A stretch of 23,717 nt of DNA. Source: a bacterium (GTDB taxonomy: Bacteria; Bacillota_I; Bacilli_A; RFN20; CAG-826). Position 1 is the stretch's first letter; every line of letters starts with the position of its first letter. The position numbers and the translations under genes were made by a program. Below the pieces are notes generated by a model. The model was not told the origin of the DNA and made no database searches. It worked only from the letters and a program-made list of their open reading frames with translations. The stretch lies in contig SFUB01000010.1 in the NCBI GenBank assembly GCA_004561785.1, forward strand, positions 1 through 23,717, read 5' to 3'. Below are positions 1-6,179 of the stretch, piece after piece.

Positions 1-463
1 GGGTCCGCAAAATATCGTGGATCCCGTTTCGATCGGGGACAAGTTCTTTCTTAACCCCCAGCGTCCCTAGATAGGAAGCGAAATCAAAACGGCTCTCAAA
101 GGTCATGAACTTCAAAGGGGTATATTTCCCTTCGATCCGAAGCAAGTCCCCTACTTCATAGGAATGAGAACGCGCGGAAACGTAGAAACTCCCCGTGAAT
201 GTCTTCAAAAGGAAATAGTTCTCGCTCACCCGGCTCACGACCCCAACCCTAGGCGAGAACAGGATTGGATCCAGTCTTCCCAAAAGGCCCAAGGTGATGC
301 CAACCCCAAGAGAAGGCAAAGCGAACCGGAGGCACTTCTGCCGCCACCCAACCAAAAGGAGGATCAGGCTGAAGAAAAGGAAGAAACCCTCCTTCATCCA
401 GCTAGAAGCCCCGCCGACGGCGATTCCTAGTAGCAAACCGACGAATAGGCAGAGCGGTTTCAT
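1..463 (-). CDS. comEC: ComEC/Rec2 DNA-uptake channel, N-terminal part (gene runs off the window)
   Basis: Reading the minus strand from an ATG at 463 gives an open frame of 154 codons that leaves the window at base 1. It starts MKPLCLFVGLLLGIAVGG. Two hydrophobic helices (about residues 3-19 and 25-41) are followed by a soluble segment with a short beta-rich region. That region ends in FDFASYLGTLGVKKEL, which resembles the DUF4131 OB-like domain that precedes the competence membrane domain of ComEC. The start lies 3 nt after the comEA stop, the usual comEA-comEC order, which supports the call. ComEC forms the inner-membrane channel for single-stranded DNA during transformation. The channel domain and any C-terminal metallo-beta-lactamase domain are outside the window, so I cannot say whether the gene is intact. 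Confidence 0.8.
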   Translation of the reverse strand, partial: MKPLCLFVGLLLGIAVGGASSWMKEGFFLFFSLILLLVGWRQKCLRFALPSLGVGITLGLLGRLDPILFSPRVGVVSRVSENYFLLKTFTGSFYVSARSHSYEVGDLLRIEGKYTPLKFMTFESRFDFASYLGTLGVKKELVPDRNGIHDILRT

Positions 464-466
464 GGC

Positions 467-1006
467 TCAGGAAGCGGCGTCTTTTAGGGTGATGCGGTCC
501 CTAACCGCGCGGAAGGTCGCGTCCCCAATCCCGGAGACGTCCTTGATTTCCTCAATGGCGTTGAAGGAATGGGTGGCGCGGTAATTCACCAAGGAAGAAG
601 CCGCCGCTTTCCCAAATCCCCCGATCTCAACTAAATCCGACTCCGAGGCTTTGTTGATGTTGGCTTTCCGGATCGGCGTGACCGCGCAGGTATCGGAATT
701 GTCGTAGACCGGAGCGATGTAATAGGTTCCCTTCGCTTTCAGCACGTAATCGACGTTGTAGGCCAAGGAATCCGCGTTTGTGGTAACTCCATCCGCGGCT
801 CCGATGAGATCCTGGAGGACGGCTCCCGACTTCAAGACGTATGTGCCGGGGCGATTAACGGCCCCGGCGATGGTGTAGGAAAGGGCGTTCCCGGCGCTTA
901 GGGAACTGGCGGTTTCGCCCGTGGTCTCGGAGATGAAACTCCCGGCCAGGGAAAAGGCCACAAGCGCGACGACGGTGACGGCGACGATTACGGCGATGGT
1001 TTTCAT
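467..1006 (-). CDS. comEA: ComEA-like competence DNA-binding protein (SLBB plus helix-hairpin-helix)
   Basis: The product is 179 aa. One N-terminal membrane anchor (about residues 3-22) is followed by an SLBB-type domain (about 44-105, with YTIAGAVNRPGTYVLKSGA) and a C-terminal tandem helix-hairpin-helix (about 113-175). The latter has NINKASESDLVEIGGFG and IKDVSGIGDATFRAVRDRI. This is the standard ComEA architecture: an anchored extracellular receptor that binds double-stranded DNA and passes it to ComEC. The first hairpin reads IGGFG where IPGIG is usual, a conservative change. A GGGAGG Shine-Dalgarno sits about 8 nt before the ATG. It is followed at 3 nt by comEC, so the two are an operon. 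No comF or pilus (comG) genes are in the window, so competence itself is not shown. Confidence 0.9.
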   Translation of the reverse strand: MKTIAVIVAVTVVALVAFSLAGSFISETTGETASSLSAGNALSYTIAGAVNRPGTYVLKSGAVLQDLIGAADGVTTNADSLAYNVDYVLKAKGTYYIAPVYDNSDTCAVTPIRKANINKASESDLVEIGGFGKAAASSLVNYRATHSFNAIEEIKDVSGIGDATFRAVRDRITLKDAAS

Positions 1007-1057
1007 TGGTTTGCCTCCCGCTTATTCCTAAAGGGGAATCAGAAGGTTCGCCCAACG

Positions 1058-1081
1058 AAAAAAGCCCGGATTTCTCCGAGC
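1058..1081 (-). terminator. Rho-independent terminator of greA
   Basis: On the minus strand a 7-bp stem, GCTCGGA / TCCGGGC (one G-U pair), closes a GAAA tetraloop and is followed directly by six T. It lies 17 nt after the greA stop codon and before comEA, so it separates the alaS-greA unit from the competence pair. Confidence 0.85.
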
Positions 1082-1098
1082 TCAGCTTTTTGGAATCC

Positions 1099-1572
1099 TT
1101 ATTTGCGGATTTCAAGGATGCGGACCTTGTAGGGTTCCTCAACGTCGACGAGGACTTCCTCGCCGATCCCTTTGCCAAGAAGAGCCTGGCCAAGGGGCGA
1201 TTCGTTGCTCACGACCGGGATGTCGGCCATCGGGTCGGCGCCGGTGTTCCCGGCGATATGGACGGAGAGGGGTTCTTCCGCGCCCGTGGGGAGGAAGACG
1301 ACGATGTCGCCGATCCCGGCCACGTTGCCGTTGCTTTTGCGGACGATGGTGGCGTTATGGAGGATGCGTTCGATCTCGGCGATCCTGGCTTCGACCTGGG
1401 CCTGACGGTCGCGGGCCGCGTCGTAATCGGCGTTTTCGGAAAGGTCGCCTTGGCTGCGGGCGAGGGCGAGGGCTTCAATGACCTCAGGGCGGACGACGTC
1501 GATGAGGTTGCGCCTTTCGGCTTCGAGCTTATCTTTTTCGGCTTCGGTTAGGATGATTTTCTGTTCTGCCAT
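1099..1572 (-). CDS. greA: Transcription elongation factor GreA
   Basis: The product is 157 aa, the usual GreA length (158 in E. coli). An N-terminal coiled coil (about residues 8-75) carries the family signature GDLSENADYDAARDRQ, whose acidic residues at the coiled-coil tip reach the RNA polymerase active site. A C-terminal FKBP-like globular domain follows (about 80-157, with GDIVVF and SPLGQALLGK). GreA stimulates cleavage of backtracked RNA and rescues stalled polymerase. I chose the ATG at 1572 because GAAGG lies 8 nt upstream. A TTG five codons earlier is in frame but sits on that ribosome-binding site. The gene follows the DUF1292 gene with its own likely promoter and ends at a strong terminator. 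Confidence 0.96.
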   Translation of the reverse strand: MAEQKIILTEAEKDKLEAERRNLIDVVRPEVIEALALARSQGDLSENADYDAARDRQAQVEARIAEIERILHNATIVRKSNGNVAGIGDIVVFLPTGAEEPLSVHIAGNTGADPMADIPVVSNESPLGQALLGKGIGEEVLVDVEEPYKVRILEIRK

Positions 1573-1599
1573 CTTATTTACCTTCAAATATCGGTGATG

Positions 1600-1628
1600 A
1601 TTTTACCCGTCTTTTCTTCTAGGGGCAA
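1600..1628 (-). promoter_or_regulatory. Likely sigma-A promoter of greA
   Basis: On the minus strand TTGCCC (1628-1623) and TAAAAT (1605-1600) are separated by exactly 17 nt. This matches TTGACA/TATAAT at 4/6 and 5/6 positions. It would start transcription near 1593 and give a leader of about 20 nt that carries the greA Shine-Dalgarno. greA could therefore be expressed independently of the alaS T-box. Confidence 0.55.
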
Positions 1629-1630
1629 GG

Positions 1631-1894
1631 TCACTTCCTCGCCTCTTCGATCTTCGGATCCTCTTGGAAGGCCTCGAAGACCTGCTCGGCTTCGTCGAAT
1701 TCCTCGTCGTCGACTTCATCAAGGCTAGTCCCATCGCTCGAGGACATGACGATCACGTCATCCGGATTCTCCTCTTTATAAAGGAAATAGTAATCCTTGC
1801 CGCGCTGTTCGTTGTGAAAATAGAAGAGGATTTTGGCGACTTCCTTTTCCCCGTTTTCCTTGGTCAACACGATTTCATTGTCGTTGATTTCCAT
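1631..1894 (-). CDS. DUF1292 family small acidic protein (YrzB-like)
   Basis: The product is 87 aa and acidic. The core matches the DUF1292 pattern: NEIVLTKENGEKEVAKILFYF, an aromatic YYFLYKEE stretch, then a low-complexity acidic tail (DEVDDEEFDEAEQVFEAF). Family members are uncharacterised cytoplasmic proteins found in Bacillota, usually next to alaS and ruvX. Here it starts 12 nt after alaS, with AAAGGAAA as the ribosome-binding site, so it is very probably co-transcribed with alaS. The ruvX (yrrK) gene that commonly sits between the two is absent at this locus. No molecular function is known, and I do not propose one. Confidence 0.85.
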   Translation of the reverse strand: MEINDNEIVLTKENGEKEVAKILFYFHNEQRGKDYYFLYKEENPDDVIVMSSSDGTSLDEVDDEEFDEAEQVFEAFQEDPKIEEARK

Positions 1895-1906
1895 GCTGGT
1901 TTCCTT

Positions 1907-4516
1907 TCATTGGAGTTTGCTGCGGAGCAAATCCACCGCTTCTTCGAATTTTTCTAGGCTCTTGGCGGAACCGCTCGCCATTTCAGGCTTGCCGCCGCCA
2001 TTGCCGCCAAGCAAGGGGGCGACGAGCTTCATCGCAGCCCCAGAGGGGAGCTTCTCGGCGCCTTTGCCGCCGGCTTGGATGAGCAGGCTCACCCCTTTCT
2101 CGCCCTTTCCGGCGAAGAAGAGGAAGAAATCCTTCTCCTTGCCTTTGATGCTATCGCCTAGTCGCAGCAAGTCCCCCCTTTCGGCTTTGTCGAGCTTTTG
2201 GCAAAGGAAAGAGACGCCGCCGACGTTTTCCATCTGCTCGCCGAGCTTTTTTGCAGAATCGGAGGCCATCTTCTGCTTGAGCGAGGCGATTTCTTTGCTT
2301 TGGCTCGAAATCGTCTCAAGCAAGGATTTCTCTTTGCCCACAAGCTCCGAATCCAAGGCGTTCAAGGTCTTCTTGGCCTCATCGAGCAAGGCCTTCTTTT
2401 TCGACAAGTAGGCATAGGCCCCGGCGGAGGTCCGGGCTTGGATGCGACGGACGCCGCTAGAGACGGCGCCTTCGCTTTCGATCACGAAGAGGCCGATCTC
2501 CGAGGAATTGGAGACGTGCGTCCCGGCGCAGAATTCACGGGAATAATCCCCGAACTCGACCACGCGGACCTTTTCGCCATACTTCTCTTCGAACTCCATC
2601 TCGGCCCCGAGTTTGCTCGCTTCTTCGATCGGAAGGACTTCGGTGACCTCGGGGAGGGCTTCCAAAATCTTCTCGTTGACTTCCTTTTCGACCGCGGAGA
2701 GCTGCTCTGCAGAGAGCTTCTCCAGAGCGGAGAAGTCGAAACGGAGATAATTCCTATCGACGTAGCTTCCTTTTTGATCCACGTGCTCGCCTAGGACGTG
2801 GCACAAGGCGGCGTGGAGCAAGTGGGTCGCGGAGTGGTTGCGCGCGGTGAGTCTCCTCGCCTCGGGATCGACATGAAGGGTGAGTTCATCCCCCATTTTC
2901 AGAGTCCCGAAATCAACGCGGACATGGTGGAGATGCTGCCCAGCGGGGGCTTTCGACATGGCTATCACCTGCGCGGAGAAGGAATCGGAATAGATTCTGC
3001 CTTCATCGGAGACCTGGCCGCCGCATTCGGCGTAGAAGCAAGTCCGGTCGAAGGCGACCTCCCCTTCTTCGTCCAGGGAGTCGACTTTGGCCCCGTCGCG
3101 GAAGAGGCCGATGACTTTGGCTTTGATCTCCGTGGGGCCATAGAGGAACTCGGAGGGGGCCTTGAAATCGAGGAGGTCTTTGGATTGCTTATGGAAGGAT
3201 TCGATCTCCCCGCGGGCCTTTCTGGCCCTTTCCTTCTGCTCTTCCATGCAGGAAGCGAAGCCTTGAAGGTCGACAGAAACCCCTTCTTCCTTGGCGATTT
3301 CTTGGGTGAGGTCGATCGGGAAGCCGTAAGTGTCGAAGAGTTTGAAGGCATCCGCCCCGGACAAAGTGGAGGCGCCTTCGATCATCTGGCGGAGCTTTTC
3401 CTCGCCGGAAGAGAGGGTCTTGAGGAATTTATCCTCCTCCGACTTAACCATTTTGGAGACGAAGGCGGATTTGGATTCAAGCTCGGGGTAGAAATCTTTG
3501 TAATAAGAGGCGACAACCTCCACAAGACGATAGAGAAAAGGCTCGTTGAGGCCGAGTTTCTGCCCATACCGCATCGCGCGGCGGACCAAACGGCGGAGGA
3601 CGTACCCCCTGCCTTCATTGGAGAAGCTCGCTCCGTCGCTCAAGGCGAAGGTGAGGGAGCGGGCGTGGTCGACGATCACGCGGTAGGGAAGGAGGTTGTC
3701 CCCTTCATATTCGGTGTGGGAAAGTTCTTTGACTTTGGCGATCAAAGGAGCGAAGAGGTCGGTTTCGAAATTGGTCTCCGCGCCTTGAAGGATGCAGGCG
3801 AAGCGTTCTAGCCCAGCGCCCGTATCGATGTTTTTGCTCGGCAACTCTTTGTATTCGGAACGCGGCAAGACGCCGGGTTCGCAGTTATATTGGGAGAAGA
3901 CGATATTCCAGATCTCGATGTAGCGGTCGTTGTCCATGTCGTCTTGGAGGAGCTTGACCCCAAGATGGTCGGGGTCATATTCCTCGCCGCGATCGTAGAA
4001 CATCTCGGTGTCCGGTCCGCCCGGGCCTTTGCCGATCTCCCAGAAGTTCCCTTCCAAGGGGATCAAATGGTCCGCGGGGACCCCGCATTTGATCCAAAGT
4101 TCCTTGGTGGCCTGATCAAGGGGCGAATAAGTCATGTAAAGCTTCTCCACGGGGATGCCGAAGCCGGTTTCCTCGTTGGTGAGCAGCTCATAGGCCCAAG
4201 GGATGACCTCGGGACGGAAATAGTCGCCGATCGAGAAATTGCCCATCATCTCGAAGAAGGTGTGATGCCTCGCCGTGTGGCCGACGTTCTCGATGTCATT
4301 GGTGCGGATGGATTTCTGGATGTTGACGATCCTGCGGCAGGGAGGAACCTCGCTGCCATCAAAGTATTTCTTAAGCCCGGTGACCCCGGCGTTCACCCAA
4401 AGCAAGGACTTGTCGCCCTTGGGGATGAGGTTGACTCCCGGGACGAAATGGTGTCCCTTGCTCTCAAAGAAGGAAATCCAGCGTTGGCGGATCTCGCTTC
4501 CGGTCATGTAATGCAT
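1907..4516 (-). CDS. alaS: Alanyl-tRNA synthetase
   Basis: The product is 869 aa, close to the bacterial norm of about 875. It charges tRNA-Ala in the cytoplasm. The class II catalytic core is N-terminal, with IRTNDIENVGHTARHHTFFE at about residues 70-89 and NFSIGDYF just after. The editing domain carries the zinc ligands of the HSATH motif (NHSATHLLHAAL) and FCAGTHV. The C-terminal part contains a coiled coil and a Gly-rich GGNGGGKPEMASG segment typical of the DHHA1/C-Ala domain. The frame stays open upstream for 63 more codons. I start at ATG 4516 because AAAGGAG lies 7 nt before it and the upstream frame covers the T-box leader. A second ATG three codons in (4507) is possible. Expression is likely controlled by tRNA-Ala charging through the T-box. 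Confidence 0.97.
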   Translation of the reverse strand: MHYMTGSEIRQRWISFFESKGHHFVPGVNLIPKGDKSLLWVNAGVTGLKKYFDGSEVPPCRRIVNIQKSIRTNDIENVGHTARHHTFFEMMGNFSIGDYFRPEVIPWAYELLTNEETGFGIPVEKLYMTYSPLDQATKELWIKCGVPADHLIPLEGNFWEIGKGPGGPDTEMFYDRGEEYDPDHLGVKLLQDDMDNDRYIEIWNIVFSQYNCEPGVLPRSEYKELPSKNIDTGAGLERFACILQGAETNFETDLFAPLIAKVKELSHTEYEGDNLLPYRVIVDHARSLTFALSDGASFSNEGRGYVLRRLVRRAMRYGQKLGLNEPFLYRLVEVVASYYKDFYPELESKSAFVSKMVKSEEDKFLKTLSSGEEKLRQMIEGASTLSGADAFKLFDTYGFPIDLTQEIAKEEGVSVDLQGFASCMEEQKERARKARGEIESFHKQSKDLLDFKAPSEFLYGPTEIKAKVIGLFRDGAKVDSLDEEGEVAFDRTCFYAECGGQVSDEGRIYSDSFSAQVIAMSKAPAGQHLHHVRVDFGTLKMGDELTLHVDPEARRLTARNHSATHLLHAALCHVLGEHVDQKGSYVDRNYLRFDFSALEKLSAEQLSAVEKEVNEKILEALPEVTEVLPIEEASKLGAEMEFEEKYGEKVRVVEFGDYSREFCAGTHVSNSSEIGLFVIESEGAVSSGVRRIQARTSAGAYAYLSKKKALLDEAKKTLNALDSELVGKEKSLLETISSQSKEIASLKQKMASDSAKKLGEQMENVGGVSFLCQKLDKAERGDLLRLGDSIKGKEKDFFLFFAGKGEKGVSLLIQAGGKGAEKLPSGAAMKLVAPLLGGNGGGKPEMASGSAKSLEKFEEAVDLLRSKLQ

Positions 4517-4537
4517 ATGCCTGCTCCTTTCGCGGGG

Positions 4538-4571
4538 AAAAGAAAACGCCCCGCAGATTGTGAAGGAACGC
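4538..4571 (-). terminator. Conditional terminator of the alaS T-box
   Basis: On the minus strand GCGTTCC (4571-4565) pairs with GGGGCGT (4552-4546), using three G-U pairs, and is followed by TTTTCTTTT. The 5' arm includes the bases needed for the antiterminator, so the two structures exclude each other, as in transcriptional T-boxes. The 3' arm can alternatively pair with CCCCGC next to the alaS Shine-Dalgarno. Confidence 0.75.
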
Positions 4572-4696
4572 TTGCGCGCGGTACCATCCTTCTTCACCGT
4601 CATCGGTGCGCTTGATTCCCGTCTTATCGCGACGGAGACGGCGGCATTGCCCGCATAAGGGGGAGTGGCAAGTTCCCGATACGTGGCTAATATACA

Positions 4697-4713
4697 CTCT
4701 CCCAAAGGGAGAG
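4697..4713 (-). repeat. Perfect 7-bp hairpin between the MBL gene and the T-box
   Basis: CTCTCCC-TTT-GGGAGAG on the minus strand is a perfect inverted repeat starting 17 nt after the MBL stop codon. It lacks a T tract (TGTATATT follows), so it is at best a weak terminator. One arm is shared with the candidate stem I helix, and TATATT just after it could be a -10 box for the leader. Confidence 0.5.
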
Positions 4714-4730
4714 GCCATAAAAAGCGAATA

Positions 4731-6125
4731 TCAAGTCGCCCAAGAGGCGGGCAGCACGCGATTCGCCTTCATCCATTCGCTGTCCTTTAGTTTGCTCGAG
4801 GAGTTGGAGCAGAGGAGGGATTCCTGGCTTTCGCCCGAATAAGAGACAACCACGTTCCCATTGAAGGGGGCGAATTTGCTCTTGTCTTTCATATCGCCCA
4901 AGGTGGTCACATAAACCCGGTCGGTATAGGCGGAGATGCGGTCGAGGAATTCCTGAGCCGGGAAGGTGTGTGAGGCGCCGGAGGCATATTCGGTGTTGCC
5001 GGCGCAGCAGGTGACGACGCATAAAGACGGGGTCACTCTCGAAAGGAGTTCTTCTCCGGAGGCGGTGTAGGAACCATGATGGCCGGCCTTGAAAAGGTCG
5101 ACGTGAGGGAGGGCGTTATATTTCGCCAAAGAATGCTCTGCGTAGGCCTCGCTATCGCCGGTGAAGAGGAAATTCCGGCTTCCCTGGGTGAATAGGAGCG
5201 AGACCGAATAATCGTTTTGGTCGGAGAAGGAGGAGCGTTTATAGCTGCTCTCCAGCCCTGCCACTTCCGCGGAAGTATGGTCGTAGAAATAGGAATAAAG
5301 CACGGTCATGGCGAGGTTTTTCCCAAGCTCCACCGTATAGGATTCCCCTTGGCTATTTTCCATGAGCCCCGCGGCGGTTCTCCAAATCGTCCCTTGGCTA
5401 ATCGCATAATCCCTAGAAGCGACGTAGTCCGTATAGAGGGCAGACACGTGGGCGGAATCCTTGCCGCCCGGCGTCCTATAAGTCGAGGAATAGTCCACGA
5501 ACCGCTCATTGCCTTTGGAATTAGAAGGGTCGGCGTTGTTGATGACGGAATGGCCGTCGCTGGAATCGTAATAGGAGAAATCGATGAGATTATCGATTTT
5601 GAACGTGTGGAACAAGCCGTTCCTCCCTCCTGGGGATTTGGCGTCGACGTTGCCGACGAATCCGGCGATGTGGTCTTGATGCCCATGGGTGGAGATTACG
5701 TATTCGAGCTTTCCGTCGGCGACGTAGTCCCCGCCTCGTCCGGAGTCGCAAAGATAGTCTTTGATCGCGGAAGCGCTGCCTTTTCTGGCCCCGGCGTCGA
5801 TCAGGATGTCCTTATCCCCCGCTTTCACGTAGATCGAGTCTCCGGAATAGGGCTCCTCGCGGTCAATGAAATGGAAGGAGATAGGGTCACAGTCCCCCTG
5901 CAAGGAAACGTATTGGGATGAGGATTCGGAGGAGGAATCGTTTTCGGGATTCCTCAGAAGGCCTTTGTGATTCAAATAGAGATAGACTCCGACGCAAGAC
6001 AAAGCCAAGACCAAAACGATGGCTAAGGCGATGAAAAATCCCTTGGGGTTTTTCTTGGCTTCTTTCTTGAGGGATTTGGCGAGTTTCTTGGAAGGGGCGA
6101 GGCCTTTGCTTTTCTTTTTTGCCAT
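4731..6125 (-). CDS. Membrane-anchored ComEC-like metallo-beta-lactamase fold hydrolase
   Basis: The product is 464 aa. A Lys-rich N-terminus and one transmembrane helix (about residues 30-51) are followed by a Ser-rich linker and an exported metallo-beta-lactamase domain. Motifs are GDSIYVKAGDKDILIDAG, the metal site HGHQDH (147-152), FLFTGDSEA and AGHHGSYTASGEELL. The GDS...LIDAG and GHHGS signatures are those of the ComEC C-terminal nuclease-like domain (COG2333). The anchor places the domain outside the membrane, so a role on extracellular DNA, nucleotides or wall material is plausible. The substrate is unknown. ATG 6125 is chosen over ATG 6134. Neither has a Shine-Dalgarno at normal distance, but a -10-like TAGAAT ends 7 nt before 6125. 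It starts right after the mnmA terminator, so it is its own unit. Confidence 0.85.
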   Translation of the reverse strand: MAKKKSKGLAPSKKLAKSLKKEAKKNPKGFFIALAIVLVLALSCVGVYLYLNHKGLLRNPENDSSSESSSQYVSLQGDCDPISFHFIDREEPYSGDSIYVKAGDKDILIDAGARKGSASAIKDYLCDSGRGGDYVADGKLEYVISTHGHQDHIAGFVGNVDAKSPGGRNGLFHTFKIDNLIDFSYYDSSDGHSVINNADPSNSKGNERFVDYSSTYRTPGGKDSAHVSALYTDYVASRDYAISQGTIWRTAAGLMENSQGESYTVELGKNLAMTVLYSYFYDHTSAEVAGLESSYKRSSFSDQNDYSVSLLFTQGSRNFLFTGDSEAYAEHSLAKYNALPHVDLFKAGHHGSYTASGEELLSRVTPSLCVVTCCAGNTEYASGASHTFPAQEFLDRISAYTDRVYVTTLGDMKDKSKFAPFNGNVVVSYSGESQESLLCSNSSSKLKDSEWMKANRVLPASWAT

Positions 6126-6132
6126 GCAATCC

Positions 6133-6138
6133 ATTCTA
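6133..6138 (-). promoter_or_regulatory. Candidate -10 box directly before the MBL gene (leaderless start)
   Basis: TAGAAT on the minus strand ends 7 nt before ATG 6125, so transcription would begin at or next to the start codon. No convincing -35 is seen; the upstream bases belong to the mnmA terminator. The only AGGAGG nearby is inside that hairpin and too far away (13 nt from ATG 6134, 22 nt from ATG 6125). Confidence 0.4.
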
Positions 6139-6166
6139 AAGCAAAGCCCTCCTGGGCAGGAGGGCT
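6139..6166 (-). terminator. Terminator of the pdp-dtd-mnmA operon
   Basis: A perfect 9-bp stem AGCCCTCCT / AGGAGGGCT with a GCCC loop is followed by TTGCTTT on the minus strand. It lies 13 nt after the mnmA stop and just before the MBL gene. The T tract is interrupted, so some read-through is possible. Confidence 0.7.
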
Positions 6167-6179
6167 AACTTCGGAATTT

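Larger units (their letters stand above)
4538..4713 (-). promoter_or_regulatory. T-box riboswitch leader of alaS
   Basis: On the minus strand the T-box core AAGGATGGTACCGCG (4591-4577) is almost identical to the family consensus AGGGTGGTACCGCG. Its flank AAGG can pair with the CCTT downstream to make the antiterminator, leaving the UGGUACC bulge that binds an uncharged tRNA acceptor end. A small hairpin CACCG-ATGA-CGGTG just upstream looks like stem III. The competing terminator is annotated separately. The 5' part is unclear. A long imperfect helix (minus GGGAGAGTG at 4703-4695 with CACTCCCCC at 4667-4659) with a GCC triplet at 4669-4667 could be a short stem I with an Ala specifier, but this is only a candidate. 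The 5' boundary is therefore approximate. Confidence 0.85.

Noticed and set aside
1024..1039. Inverted repeat ATTCC-N6-GGAAT upstream of comEA as an operator
   Set aside because: Arms are only 5 nt and no promoter could be placed around it with confidence; likely chance.
2798..3811. Long open frame of 337 codons on the plus strand inside alaS, and similar long plus-strand frames (4.0-4.6, 6.3-7.2, 17.7-18.5, 12.8-13.6 kb)
   Set aside because: They mirror the minus-strand genes, have biased composition (rich in Gly, Val, Asp, Phe), no family motifs and no ribosome-binding sites; antisense shadows are expected in GC-rich codons.
4517..4705. Extension of alaS to an upstream start at 4705 (932 aa)
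   Set aside because: The added 63 residues translate the T-box core and terminator and have no AlaRS similarity; the ATG at 4516 has a good Shine-Dalgarno.
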